Shown: positions 41,853 to 51,305, counted from the stretch's first letter. The stretch: 64,000 nt of DNA from Paenibacillus lactis (GCF_017873605.1 NZ_JAGGKI010000017.1:1-64000), one strand, 5' to 3'. Notes: a model not told the origin generated them from the sequence alone. Numbers and translations: made by a program.

Positions 41853-42023
41853 ATGCTCTTTACGGAAGGTAAATGGCGGAAATACGAACGATTAATGAAA
41901 GAAAGGCCCGGTTTTGACCGCAGAGAACCGAAAGATGAATCGGAGCGTTCCAACACAGCTAAAGAGGAACGAAGAAAAAGAAGTCGAGCAAAGCATAAAA
42001 GCAATGAGAAGGAAGAAAGTTGA
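41853..42023 (+). CDS. Small basic protein of unknown function
   Basis: 56 residues, highly charged (MLFTEGKWRKYERLMKERPG, then Lys/Arg/Glu-rich). AAGGAGG lies 8 bases before the ATG, which is strong support for translation. It lies between the parB terminator and the SAF-domain gene. It has no hydrophobic segment and may bind nucleic acid. No family is recognised. Confidence 0.6.
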   Translation: MLFTEGKWRKYERLMKERPGFDRREPKDESERSNTAKEERRKRSRAKHKSNEKEES

Positions 42024-42054
42024 AATTCATTTGGTATAGAAAGGAGTCGTGAGC

Positions 42055-43146
42055 ATGTCTTGGATCTATCGTCATCGCAAGATGCTGGTGATCGCTGCCA
42101 TTTTGTTCGGCATTCTTTTGCTCGTGTCGGCTGTCATTTTTCACTTGATGAGACAAGCTGAACAACAGCAGGAACATCAGGAAGTGATCGCCCATTATGA
42201 GAGGCAAATAGAACAGTTAACAGCGACTAAAGAAGAATCGCTGCAAACGGTATGGACTGTGGCTCGAACCATTCCGGACGGTGAGCAGATCGAACCGGAA
42301 GACGTCACGGCGATGACCCTGCCGACCGCATTGGTTTCGCCCGAAATGATCGCTAAGGAGGAAGAGGCGGTCGGTAAACACGCCAAAGTTGAACTTCGCC
42401 CGGGAATGCCGCTTCTTGCTTCTGTGCTGTATGAGGGCAACCCGATTGCCAAGGATGTGCGGACACAAGAGTTTCAAATCATTCAGCTTCCGTCGCATCT
42501 GGGAAAAGCACAGTATATCGATGTGAGGATCAACTTCCCGACTGGCGAAGATTTCGTTGTGCTTGCCAAAAAGCAGGTGCTTGATCGCGAGGGAACCGTC
42601 ATTTGGCTGGAGATGAATGAAACCGACCTGCTGCTCACATCAAGCGCGATCATCGATGCTTATCTGCAAGGCGCAAGATTATACGCGGTGCCCTATATCG
42701 AACCGGGACTGCAAGAGGCAGCGACGGCGACTTATCCGGCCAATCCGATGGTGTTGGATTTATTGGAGCAAAACCCAAACCTGGTTGAGCAGGTTTCTAC
42801 TGAGCTGGCTCGTCAGCAACGCGAAAGGTTGGAAAGCAACCTGAATGAAATGAGCGAAGCGGACAAAATGCGGGTGATGTACGGCAATGTCACCGTGCAG
42901 CAACAACTCATGAATGAACGGGCCGCAACACAGCAAAGCAATGCCGCTCAGCAAATGCCGCAGCCCCTTAGTTTCCCGGAGCAGGATGACCAAGAGTCGG
43001 TGCAAGGAGAAGATGAACAGCCGCCTTCTTCCCTTCCGGTCGTGGTAGAAGAAGAATCGCCCGAAGCGACGTTGCCCGATCCACCGCCTGCATCCGAGCC
43101 AGAGTCAGAAACGGCCCCGGATTATTCCGAAATCTTCAATCAATAA
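42055..43146 (+). CDS. SAF-domain (CpaB/RcpC-like) membrane protein
   Basis: 363 residues. One N-terminal transmembrane helix (about 10-32) and a coiled segment (35-65) precede an SAF domain (about 70-135: VARTIPDGEQIEPEDVTAMTLP, VGKHAKVELRPGMPLLASVLYEG). A second beta-rich part runs to about 225 (DVRINFPTGEDFVVLAKKQV). The acidic, Pro-rich tail (about 305-363) is low complexity. CpaB/RcpC proteins are periplasmic or surface parts of Tad pili. AAAGGAG lies 8 bases before the ATG at 42055. It is the first gene of the Tad-like cluster. Confidence 0.8.
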   Translation: MSWIYRHRKMLVIAAILFGILLLVSAVIFHLMRQAEQQQEHQEVIAHYERQIEQLTATKEESLQTVWTVARTIPDGEQIEPEDVTAMTLPTALVSPEMIAKEEEAVGKHAKVELRPGMPLLASVLYEGNPIAKDVRTQEFQIIQLPSHLGKAQYIDVRINFPTGEDFVVLAKKQVLDREGTVIWLEMNETDLLLTSSAIIDAYLQGARLYAVPYIEPGLQEAATATYPANPMVLDLLEQNPNLVEQVSTELARQQRERLESNLNEMSEADKMRVMYGNVTVQQQLMNERAATQQSNAAQQMPQPLSFPEQDDQESVQGEDEQPPSSLPVVVEEESPEATLPDPPPASEPESETAPDYSEIFNQ

Positions 43147-43155
43147 GGAGAAACC

Positions 43156-43878
43156 ATGAAAAAGATTGTATTTTTAGGAGCGCCGGATAAAAGCCATGTG
43201 CTGTTATTGCTTGGCAAACTCCTGGCCGCAATGGATTACAAGGTGCTGGTGGTGGACTCCACTCTCGCACAAACGACACAGGGATATTTGCCGCAGGAAG
43301 AATTACGCGCCCCGCTCTACGAGTTTGAAGGTGTGGACGTGGCCTGTGGGTTTATCTTGTATTCGCAGATGGAACGATACTTGTATCAGAAAGCAAATGG
43401 CATGGATTACGATGTGATGCTGCTGGACACCGACCATACCGAAATGGTCAAAGGGCGGGAGTTACCCCATTACGACAAGCGGATCTGGTGCAGCAATTTC
43501 AACCGATTGACCATGCAGCGAAATGTCGAATTGATGCAGCGGTTATGCTTGCATGAAGCACAGAATCAACCGGTATCGTTTTACAAGATGATGCTATCCG
43601 TTGTTCCTCTGACTGTCACCGAGGCGTATCTCGATTCCGCCTTTGCTCAGCAGACCATTCGCTGGGAGGAAGCGGTTTTTCGTTTTCCGCTGGATGAGCG
43701 TGATGTATCCGCCGAGCTGGAAAACCAGCATCATGGCCGCATCGATGTGAAGGGACTATCGGGAACGTATCGCCGCACGATATGGGAGATGGCACAACAG
43801 TTGTTTGATTGGGACGACAAAACCGTTCGCAAGGCATGGAAGCGACTTCGCCAAGAACGCGCTGCCTTCCGTCGCTAA
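43156..43878 (+). CDS. TadZ/CpaE-like protein without a P-loop
   Basis: 240 residues with the general fold of the MinD/TadZ class. It begins KKIVFLGAPDKSHVLLLLGKLLAAMDYKVLVVDST, and YDVMLLDTDHTEM sits at the Walker B position. The Walker A glycines and lysine are missing (GAPDKSHVLLLLG), so ATP binding is doubtful. It starts 10 bases after the SAF gene and is followed by a second TadZ-like gene. In Tad systems TadZ/CpaE localises the machine at the pole. The role is inferred from context. Confidence 0.65.
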   Translation: MKKIVFLGAPDKSHVLLLLGKLLAAMDYKVLVVDSTLAQTTQGYLPQEELRAPLYEFEGVDVACGFILYSQMERYLYQKANGMDYDVMLLDTDHTEMVKGRELPHYDKRIWCSNFNRLTMQRNVELMQRLCLHEAQNQPVSFYKMMLSVVPLTVTEAYLDSAFAQQTIRWEEAVFRFPLDERDVSAELENQHHGRIDVKGLSGTYRRTIWEMAQQLFDWDDKTVRKAWKRLRQERAAFRR

Positions 43879-43917
43879 TCAAGCTGATCAAAATGATTGA
43901 GAAAAGGAGGGGACACG

Positions 43918-44766
43918 GTGACGGGACATACAATCGTGTTTTGGAGTCCGGTATCGGGAACCGGGACAACGAGCAATCTGGCAGCGACTGCCTCGGTCAT
44001 GGGACTGGAGTGTTCGGCACATATGTTGCTGCTGGGTCATTGTGAAAGTCACGATATCGCCTTGAAGCAATGCTTTTATCAAACGCATGCCTCTCGGGAG
44101 ATGGACATGGATGTCTCAGTCAATATGGGGGTAGATGCGTTATTGCGACTGCTGCAAAACCGAAAATTGCAACCCAACATGATTCGGGATTACACGCTGC
44201 CTTTGTTAAAGGACAGGCTCGACTTGCTGCCGGGTTCAAGCAAGCCGGATGATCGTTTTATTGACATGGCCACGCCTTGGATGGAATCGCTGCTAAGCAT
44301 GGCGAAACGGATGTATGATCTTGTGTTTGTGGATGGCGGCAGCGGAAATTCATCGGAATGGACCAACGGTTTACTGCGGCTGGCGGATGTGCTGGTGGTG
44401 TGCCTCCCGCAAAATCGGTTGGCTGTCCATCGTTTTTTTCGGATGGATGAACTTCAAGCGATGCTCGCAACTAAAAAGCATGTGCTCGTATTCGGAAAAT
44501 ATGATCGGTACTCATCTTTGACCCATAAAAATTTGTTGCGTCCTTATGGACGGCGTTTACAAACATGTTCGGTCAGTTACAATACACGGTGGTTGGATGA
44601 TGGACAAAACGGGCAGGCGATTTCTTACATGTATCGCAATCGGCAAGTGCCGCGGGAACATGAAAACTATCTGTTCATGCGAGACGTGCGAGCGTTGGCA
44701 CTTGCGTTGATTGAACAAACGGGCTTGCACAATGCCTTTTTCGGCGGGAAGGAGACCCCGATATGA
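43918..44766 (+). CDS. TadZ/CpaE-like protein with a degenerate P-loop
   Basis: 282 residues of the MinD/CpaE class. The Walker A position reads SPVSGTGTTSNLAATAS, lacking the invariant lysine. The Walker B region is YDLVFVDGGSGNSSEW, and VLVVCLPQNRLAVHRFF follows. The GTG at 43918 lies 7 bases after AAAGGAGG; the upstream ATG at 43897 is inside that site's region. The stop overlaps the tadA start (ATGA). Two adjacent TadZ-like proteins, both lacking normal nucleotide motifs, are unusual. Confidence 0.7.
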   Translation: MTGHTIVFWSPVSGTGTTSNLAATASVMGLECSAHMLLLGHCESHDIALKQCFYQTHASREMDMDVSVNMGVDALLRLLQNRKLQPNMIRDYTLPLLKDRLDLLPGSSKPDDRFIDMATPWMESLLSMAKRMYDLVFVDGGSGNSSEWTNGLLRLADVLVVCLPQNRLAVHRFFRMDELQAMLATKKHVLVFGKYDRYSSLTHKNLLRPYGRRLQTCSVSYNTRWLDDGQNGQAISYMYRNRQVPREHENYLFMRDVRALALALIEQTGLHNAFFGGKETPI

Positions 44767-46631
44767 TGGGCGCGTTACATGGTCTGTTGATCGGAGGCAT
44801 TGTCTTAATAGGCGTATTGTTCCTGTATTTGCGCATGAGCCGAACCTTGCCGGAACGCCAGCAGGAAGCGCCGGTGTACACGTTGAAGGCGATGGAAGAA
44901 TACGTCAAAAGAGCACTGCATGACGTGATAAGCGCCAATCTGACGGATTACGGTCTATCAGAAGAAGAGTATCGGCGACGGAAAAACAAGCGGGCCGAGA
45001 TGAAAAAAGCGCTGCGCGGATGCACGTCTGGTGATCTGCGTGACAAAATGTATGTCAAGCAATATATAACCGATTTGCTTGCACAGCACTATACGTTGGA
45101 TCATGAACATCTGAACCGGTTGATCCCGTTTGATCGCCCTGAATCGTTGTCGCATCAGGATCAGTTTGACATCTTGCTTCATGTATACAAAAAACGTCAC
45201 GGCTATCATGCGCTTAGTGAACTCATACGCCGCTATGATCTGGATCGGCCCAAGCCGGATGCCCATGAAGAACAGGAGCTGTCTTACCGTATTACGTCTG
45301 AGGAGATCGGCGAGATTTATGAACAAGAGGACGTCCAGCTATCGGAAGAGGATAAACTTCAAATCGTGGTGCAGCGCATTTACCAGCACTACAAAGGCTT
45401 TAGTGTCGTGGACGAACTGCGCGATATGCGCATTGACGGCGTGTCCGGCGGAGTGTCCGGTTTGCCGCCTTCCGTATGGGAAGAAACATGGGATTGGGAC
45501 GGGGATGTTCAACTCGGTGAGGTGCCGCGGGCGCATGATAGTGTGTGGGTTTTTTATGAGGGGAAATCCATCCACCTTAGTTTCCTCTCCTTTGGATCGG
45601 AACTGGAACTGCGGCGCGTATGCCAAAACATCTACAAGCATAATTTTCCCGGCCAGTTGTCCGAAACGACCGGATACAAGGTGAATGAAATGGCCGACGG
45701 TTCTCGTGTCGTGGTGCTGCGCCCCCGATTTGCCGAGTCGTGGGCTTTTTTTGTGCGCAAATTTGATGTGCAAAATGCCACTTTGGAACAGCTGATTCGC
45801 GATGAACATGCGGAACTGCCGATTGCTCTGATTCGCTATCTTGTGATGGGAGAGCGCATTACGGCGATAACTGGCGCGCAAGGCAGCGGGAAAACGACGC
45901 TGCTTATGGCCATGGTGCGTCATATATCCGCCCTGCTCCCGATTCGCGTTCAAGAGATGAGCTTTGAACTGCAACTGCGCAAAATTTATCCGAATCGTAA
46001 TATTCTCAGCCTTCGGGAAACGGAAACGATCTCCGGTCAGGCCGGGCTGGATATACAGAAAAAAACGGACGGCTCGGTCAACATTTTGGGTGAGGTGGCG
46101 ACCGACCCGGTAGCGGCCTGGATGATTCAAATGGCGCAAGTGGCTTCACTTTTTACGTTGTTTACCCACCACGCCAAAACGTTTCGCGATTTGGTGTTGT
46201 CCTTGCGCAATTCATTGCTCAAAACCGGCGTGTTTACCAATGAACAGGTGGCAGAACAGCAAGTGGTCAGCGTCATCAACTTTGATATTCATTTAAAACG
46301 GGATGCGGACGGTCGCCGCTATATCGAGCGCATCACGGAATGCGTACCGCTTGCACAGGAAATGCCTTACCGGACAGACTTTCGCGAGAAAAAGACGCTG
46401 GATGAGAAGATGGATGCGTTTATGGAGACGGTGACGGACTACTTCCATCGCTCCACGGATCGGAAACTGTATGAAGCGCGAAATGTCATTGAATATCGGG
46501 ACGGCCGTTATGTCGCGGTTCATCCGTTGTCCGAACAAAGCCGCAAAGAGATTGCCGAGCGGCTTGCCGGTCCGGACCAGGCAGCTTTCGAGGCGTTTTT
46601 GTGTAATTGGGGGGATGGCGATGAATCTTGA
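44763..46631 (+). CDS. tadA: TadA/CpaF-type secretion ATPase
   Basis: 622 residues. An N-terminal membrane helix (about 5-24), uncommon for TadA, is followed by a long N-domain (about 40-300). The T2SSE ATPase core comes next. Walker A is ITGAQGSGKTTLL (about 375-387) and the Asp-box region is RVQEMSFELQLR. The Walker B-like NILGEVATDPVAAWMIQMAQVA is followed by LFTLFTHHAKT with the His-box. It powers pilus assembly or secretion. AAGGAG lies 8 bases before the ATG. It overlaps both the TadZ-like gene upstream and the TadB-C gene downstream. Confidence 0.85.
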   Translation: MMGALHGLLIGGIVLIGVLFLYLRMSRTLPERQQEAPVYTLKAMEEYVKRALHDVISANLTDYGLSEEEYRRRKNKRAEMKKALRGCTSGDLRDKMYVKQYITDLLAQHYTLDHEHLNRLIPFDRPESLSHQDQFDILLHVYKKRHGYHALSELIRRYDLDRPKPDAHEEQELSYRITSEEIGEIYEQEDVQLSEEDKLQIVVQRIYQHYKGFSVVDELRDMRIDGVSGGVSGLPPSVWEETWDWDGDVQLGEVPRAHDSVWVFYEGKSIHLSFLSFGSELELRRVCQNIYKHNFPGQLSETTGYKVNEMADGSRVVVLRPRFAESWAFFVRKFDVQNATLEQLIRDEHAELPIALIRYLVMGERITAITGAQGSGKTTLLMAMVRHISALLPIRVQEMSFELQLRKIYPNRNILSLRETETISGQAGLDIQKKTDGSVNILGEVATDPVAAWMIQMAQVASLFTLFTHHAKTFRDLVLSLRNSLLKTGVFTNEQVAEQQVVSVINFDIHLKRDADGRRYIERITECVPLAQEMPYRTDFREKKTLDEKMDAFMETVTDYFHRSTDRKLYEARNVIEYRDGRYVAVHPLSEQSRKEIAERLAGPDQAAFEAFLCNWGDGDES

Positions 46632-48681
46632 GTGGCTTTCCCTGCTGCTTGGCGGAGCGACGCTGTTGTTTCTTGGGGCGGTCTTAGCGTTTCAATTTTT
46701 GTCCCGCTATGGGGAAGCCGGGGCAGCACGAAAGTATGAAGCCTTGCGCCAACCTGCCAAAACGAGCAACAAGCAGGCATTGCACAACGGCATGCAACAA
46801 CTCTATACCCTCTGCTCTCGTGTACCGCTCTTGCGTACCTACTTACACTTCATTCGTCGTCGTTTGGTTATTCTCCACCTGGGCGATGAGTGGAAGCTGC
46901 GTCTGGAGACGATGCGGACGGCGCTTTGGCTCTGGGGCATGTTGCTTGCAGCGGCTGTGCCGATCACGCTTTGGGTGCGCGATGTATTTACACTTGTCAT
47001 GCTGATGATTGGCGGTTGGGTTTGCCACGGCATGTTAACAGACGTATTCGTACAACGGTTGGAAATGCGATTGTTGCGTCAGCTACGCCAGTTTTTCGGG
47101 GATGTCCGTCATCATTATCACCGACACGGAATGGTAGAAGAAGCGATTTACGAAGCGACGGATGAAGCGCCGTATGAAATGACTTTGCACGGCCAGGAAA
47201 TCGTTGAAGTGTTGACCGACAGCCACGCGGAAGAACGACTGGAACAATACTTGGAAGCGGCTCCGAACCGTTATTTGAAAGGTTTGGCCGGATTGTCGTA
47301 TCTGGTGAAGGAATACGGAGACAAACAAACGGATAGCGGATCATTGTATTTGAAGGCATTGGGAAAATTGGCCGGTGAATTAAACTTTGAACTGTTGCGC
47401 CGGGAACGCCTTGGTTTTTTGCTGCATGGGCTGTCCGTTATTGCCCTGCTTCCGCTCTTGTTTACCCGTCCGATTGAAGCATGGGCCAGCTATTATTTTT
47501 CGGCGATGGACGCCTTTTACAGCAGTGTGATGGGTTGGAGCATAAAGCTCGGCTTGATGGGGGTCGTTTGGCTCTCCTATGTTCTGCTTCGTCATATTCA
47601 GAGCTTGGAGACCTCGCCGAAAATCACCAACCGAAAGAGATGGGAGAAATGGGCGCACGGCTGGGGCTGGATGTGTTGGCTCGTTCACCGATTGGGTCCT
47701 GCTCCTGGCTCAAGGGAAGCGGAACGGATGGTGAAGCTACTGAAAGAAACGGCTTCTCCTCTACGGTTGGAATGGTTTTATGTCCAGCGAATCGTGGCGG
47801 GAAGCATGGCTTTTCTTGCAGCAATGGGGCTATTCATAGCTTTGCATTTTACGGATCGGCATCAAGTGCTATATGCGCCGGTGTATGCCAATACGTTGTT
47901 TGGTCAAGCGACGCCTGAGGAGCAGGAAAGAGCGCTGGAAGCAGCCGCGCTGGATCGGAGAATCATCGAACAAGTAAAGGGGGTGAGGCCTACAGAGGAG
48001 TCGCTCTTGGAGCTGTTGCGAAAGGAGACCGGAGGAGAACGTTCGGATGAAGCGCTTCGCGCGGATGCACAGCGCATTATAGGCAAGTTGGAGAAACTCG
48101 ACAGGCAATACGTCAAATGGTGGCAAGCGCTATTGACCGTTTTGGCGGGCTGGGTCGGCTACTGGGCGCCGGTCGGCATTCGCCTGTTCCAGCGCAAGAT
48201 GCGGCAAATGGAAATGAAGCATGAAGTGGATCAATTGCAGGCGGTCATTGCGATGCTGGCCGATATGGACCGCATGTCGGTAGAGCATTTGCTAATTTGG
48301 ATGGAGCAGTTCGCCCGCGTGTTCGAAGAGCCGCTGCAAACATGCCTGCTCCATTTTGATCAAGGCGCTGAACAGGCGCTAGCGCAGCTCAAGGAGGATG
48401 CGCCTTTTCAGCCATTCGTGCGCATGGTGGAAAAGCTGGAACTGGCGGCAAGCACGCTGCCGATTCGAAAAGCGTTTGATGATTTGGAGTCCGAGTACGT
48501 GTATGCACAGGAAGAACGCAAGCAGTACGAACGATTGATTGAGCACAAGGCGGGCTGGGGCAGAATGATCGGGTTCGCACCAATGATGGCGCTTATTTTC
48601 GGTTATCTGGTCATTCCGCTCATTGTTGTCAGCTTGAACCAAATGTCGGTGTACTACGAGCAATTGCAACGCATTCAATGA
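46621..48681 (+). CDS. TadB-TadC fusion, T2SSF platform protein
   Basis: 686 residues. Two halves each hold hydrophobic helices around a T2SSF-like cytoplasmic domain. The first has FFGDVRHHYHRHGMVEEAIYEATDEAPYEM (about 155-185). The second has HEVDQLQAVIAMLADMDRMSVEHLLIWMEQF (about 530-560) and ends in a TadC-like pair of helices (GFAPMMALIFGYLVIPLIVVSLNQM). Tad systems normally have separate TadB and TadC; here they are joined. The start overlaps tadA by 11 bases and has a G-run upstream; the ATG at 46615 is an alternative. Confidence 0.75.
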   Translation: MNLEWLSLLLGGATLLFLGAVLAFQFLSRYGEAGAARKYEALRQPAKTSNKQALHNGMQQLYTLCSRVPLLRTYLHFIRRRLVILHLGDEWKLRLETMRTALWLWGMLLAAAVPITLWVRDVFTLVMLMIGGWVCHGMLTDVFVQRLEMRLLRQLRQFFGDVRHHYHRHGMVEEAIYEATDEAPYEMTLHGQEIVEVLTDSHAEERLEQYLEAAPNRYLKGLAGLSYLVKEYGDKQTDSGSLYLKALGKLAGELNFELLRRERLGFLLHGLSVIALLPLLFTRPIEAWASYYFSAMDAFYSSVMGWSIKLGLMGVVWLSYVLLRHIQSLETSPKITNRKRWEKWAHGWGWMCWLVHRLGPAPGSREAERMVKLLKETASPLRLEWFYVQRIVAGSMAFLAAMGLFIALHFTDRHQVLYAPVYANTLFGQATPEEQERALEAAALDRRIIEQVKGVRPTEESLLELLRKETGGERSDEALRADAQRIIGKLEKLDRQYVKWWQALLTVLAGWVGYWAPVGIRLFQRKMRQMEMKHEVDQLQAVIAMLADMDRMSVEHLLIWMEQFARVFEEPLQTCLLHFDQGAEQALAQLKEDAPFQPFVRMVEKLELAASTLPIRKAFDDLESEYVYAQEERKQYERLIEHKAGWGRMIGFAPMMALIFGYLVIPLIVVSLNQMSVYYEQLQRIQ

Positions 48682-48693
48682 TTCATCCTTAGC

Positions 48694-48726
48694 GGTGCTT
48701 TCCATGTTGGAAAGGACCGTTTTTTA
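48694..48726 (+). terminator. Hairpin between platform and pilin-like genes
   Basis: GGTGCTTTCC (48694-48703) with GGAAAGGACC (48709-48718), then TTTTTT. As an internal terminator it would set pilin-like gene expression apart from that of the assembly genes. Confidence 0.75.
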
Positions 48727-48753
48727 TTTCTACATTTAAAGGAGAGATCGACC

Positions 48754-49233
48754 ATGTCCAATGCACAAAAGGCGCTGGTAATGGCGGCGGGCATTTTCCT
48801 CGCAATTGCGCTCATTACCCTCGCTGTCGTGTTGTTTATTTCCGCGCAAGATTCAACAAAAGCAGCTCAAAGCAATTTTAGCAATATCCAAACGGAATTA
48901 TCTCAGACGGCCTTTACAGTGTATGACAACACGACACTTTCGGGCAGTCAAGTCGTCAATGCACTGCGCAAGTTTTCGGATCAGGAACAGTTTGGCATCC
49001 AAATAATCACCGGGAAAAACCCGACCGGGCAGTGGTATGGCAAAGTCATCAACATTGGCGTTCCGATGGACAGCATTACGTATGGATCGGTCGTTGGCGA
49101 TGCGCCTGGACGTCTGGAGCATACCGTCGATGAAGCCAATGTGAACTATGTCAATCCGAGCGGAAAGTTTCAGGCGCAATTGGTGCTGGATCGCAGCAAT
49201 GTCATTCGCGGGATCGTGTTCCGGCAACAATAA
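48754..49233 (+). CDS. Pilin-like membrane protein 1
   Basis: 159 residues. A short polar start and one long N-terminal hydrophobic helix (about 7-30, ALVMAAGIFLAIALITLAVVLFI) precede an extracellular domain. The layout is that of a pseudopilin, but no prepilin-peptidase site (Gly then Glu at +5) is seen. AAAGGAG lies about 9 bases before the ATG. The major subunit of the structure could be this one, since it follows directly after the terminator hairpin. Confidence 0.55.
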   Translation: MSNAQKALVMAAGIFLAIALITLAVVLFISAQDSTKAAQSNFSNIQTELSQTAFTVYDNTTLSGSQVVNALRKFSDQEQFGIQIITGKNPTGQWYGKVINIGVPMDSITYGSVVGDAPGRLEHTVDEANVNYVNPSGKFQAQLVLDRSNVIRGIVFRQQ

Positions 49234-49255
49234 GGTGCGAAAATGAAATGAAGCC

Positions 49256-49287
49256 AAGGGGCGTCCGTCTAGCTGTCGCCCCCTTTT
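49256..49287 (+). terminator. Hairpin after pilin-like gene 1
   Basis: AAGGGGCG pairs with CGCCCCCTT, followed by TTTT. It would reduce expression of the genes beyond relative to the first pilin-like gene. Confidence 0.6.
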
Positions 49288-49305
49288 GCTGAAAGGAGGA
49301 AGCCA

Positions 49306-49695
49306 TTGGATTACGCGACGCGAACGATGTTGGAGATGAGTGCATCCTGTCTCCTGTTTTTGATCGCCGTGGTTAGCGGGCTGTGGCTGTTTCAAAACGG
49401 CGCGACGCTTGCCGATACGGCCTATCTCGCCGGTATGACGCAGGACCGGACCATCCGGCAAACGTTGTCTCCCTTGTCCGGTGATGGCAGGATGTCGGGA
49501 ACCGAAGTGTTTCAGGCCATCGCGCGGTTGGAAGAAGGAGATGCGGAAATCGTGGTGGATGGCGTCCGATACGCATCACCGGTGAACCGGGAGCAATGGT
49601 TTTCAGACAGAATCCAACTCCATGGCCGATACAGCGTCTTGCACGAACGTGACACGGACGGGCGGCTGTTGCGCCTGGTAGTCGTCACACGTTGA
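49306..49695 (+). CDS. Pilin-like membrane protein 2
   Basis: 129 residues starting with TTG, 6 bases after GGAGG. An N-terminal helix (about 8-30, MLEMSASCLLFLIAVVSGLWLF) is followed by a small polar domain. There is a glutamate just before the hydrophobic stretch but no clear peptidase site. It follows pilin-like gene 1 and precedes another of the same plan. Confidence 0.5.
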   Translation: MDYATRTMLEMSASCLLFLIAVVSGLWLFQNGATLADTAYLAGMTQDRTIRQTLSPLSGDGRMSGTEVFQAIARLEEGDAEIVVDGVRYASPVNREQWFSDRIQLHGRYSVLHERDTDGRLLRLVVVTR

Positions 49696-49705
49696 GGAGA
49701 ATGCC

Positions 49706-50254
49706 ATGAACAGTTATATTAAGGTGTTTGCGATACTGCTTGCCGTACTGCTGCTTTACATCTACCCGATTTACACAGCGTTCCAGCAGCAGGATGATAT
49801 TTCAGAATTAGTCGTCCTGCGGGCGACAACGGCGTTTGTGGATGCGGTACGTGACAAAGGATATATTTCACCGACCATGTATACCGATTTCAGACAAACT
49901 ATTGAGGCGACGGGCCTTGATTTCAATGTGCAGATGGAACATGAAAGCAAGAAATATGTGCCGGTATATGACGATCCGACCAGGCCAGAAACGTTCCAGG
50001 GTACGTATGAAGTGCATTACGATGCGTTTTACAACGCTCAGATCTTGCCGGTGCTGTTTCCCGGTAGCTCTGCCCCCAGAGACGACCCGTCAAGAAGGTA
50101 CAAACTGCGGGTGGGCGATACGTTCACCGTCACGGTCAAAAATGTGAGCCGTACGCCCGGCACGGTCTTGTTTGATTTTCTGAACAGCACCGTCAGCCCG
50201 AACGATAAAATATTCATTCCTTATGGCGGGGTGGTACGCAATGAAGTGGATTGA
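49706..50254 (+). CDS. Pilin-like membrane protein 3
   Basis: 182 residues, one N-terminal helix (about 5-25, VFAILLAVLLLYIYPIYTAF) and an extracellular domain with Tyr/Asp-rich segments (VYDDPTRPETFQGTYEVHYDAFY). It overlaps the next gene by 14 bases. Confidence 0.5.
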   Translation: MNSYIKVFAILLAVLLLYIYPIYTAFQQQDDISELVVLRATTAFVDAVRDKGYISPTMYTDFRQTIEATGLDFNVQMEHESKKYVPVYDDPTRPETFQGTYEVHYDAFYNAQILPVLFPGSSAPRDDPSRRYKLRVGDTFTVTVKNVSRTPGTVLFDFLNSTVSPNDKIFIPYGGVVRNEVD

Positions 50255-51218
50255 ATGGGCTGTCGTTGGTGTGCTGATCTTTTTCCCGTTTGCCACAATC
50301 AATCAGATTGATGTGGAACTGATGCGTCAAACGATGCTGCTCGAACTGCGTTATGACGCTGCCATGGATGCTGCGGTGGATGCGGCGGCACAAGCACTCA
50401 TCATCAATGCTGATCAGCAGCATGAGTCACGCTACGAGTCGGTCAAGCGAGTGGCGGTCAACAGGGAGGAAGCGCTCACGGCGTTTTACCGGACGTTGTA
50501 CGCCAATTTCGGCATATCCGGCGATCCGGTTGCGCAAGGGGTGTTGAACCGTTACATTCCGGTGATTGTCGTCATTGGATACGACGGGTTTTATGTCTAT
50601 GCTGAGGATGAATGGACAGATCGTAACGGCCAAACGGTTATGGCACCGGCTTGGGGAACCAAACGGCCCTATGCGTATACCGATTCAAACGGCAACAGCT
50701 ATTCCTTTACGCTGGATGAACAAGTGCTGGTGTATGCTGCGGCGACTCGTAGTTGGCATGAAGGTTTTCGTAGGGACATTCAGGCGGAGGCCAACATTCC
50801 ATTGTTAAGAGATGCGGCGTTATTTCATGAAGTGCGGCGCAGCACGATCGTGGGCGCAATACAGGATGAGCTGTCCTATCGGATCAACAAGCATAACGAG
50901 GTCGCCCTGCGAAATGGTCTTTCCTATACGTTTACACTGCCGTCCATCCCGCTAGAGGAATGGCATAACACGATTGCCGATGTAGGCGTTGTGGCTTTTA
51001 TGCAGGGAATTCCGATGGGACGCAAGGTATATAACAACTACGCACTGGGCGGCAGCCGCGTGATGAAGCAAACGGAGATTGTGGGAGCAATGAAAGGCAA
51101 TATGAAAGTGTATTATCGCAAAAGCTGTCCGTACTCCTATCCGATAGAAGAAACGTTCGCAAGCGAAAAAGCGGCGGCGCAACAGGGCTATATGCCGCTT
51201 TCTTGTTCCTCTTTCTAA
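50241..51218 (+). CDS. Pilin-like or TadE-like membrane protein 4
   Basis: 325 residues with an N-terminal helix (about 2-22, KWIEWAVVGVLIFFPFATI) and a long extracellular part. An early Ala/Asp-rich coil (MLLELRYDAAMDAAVDAAAQALI) recalls the amphipathic stretch of TadE/TadF pseudopilins. The ATG at 50241 lies within the end of the preceding gene and follows GGGGTGG. It is the largest of the four helix-anchored proteins and may be a tip or minor subunit. Confidence 0.5.
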   Translation: MKWIEWAVVGVLIFFPFATINQIDVELMRQTMLLELRYDAAMDAAVDAAAQALIINADQQHESRYESVKRVAVNREEALTAFYRTLYANFGISGDPVAQGVLNRYIPVIVVIGYDGFYVYAEDEWTDRNGQTVMAPAWGTKRPYAYTDSNGNSYSFTLDEQVLVYAAATRSWHEGFRRDIQAEANIPLLRDAALFHEVRRSTIVGAIQDELSYRINKHNEVALRNGLSYTFTLPSIPLEEWHNTIADVGVVAFMQGIPMGRKVYNNYALGGSRVMKQTEIVGAMKGNMKVYYRKSCPYSYPIEETFASEKAAAQQGYMPLSCSSF

Positions 51219-51305
51219 GGGTGGACAGTCTGACTCATGCACATTATGCTAGTAGTAACAGTACAACCAGTCCAGTCAGGATTACTTGAATAAGAGGTGA
51301 AATGA

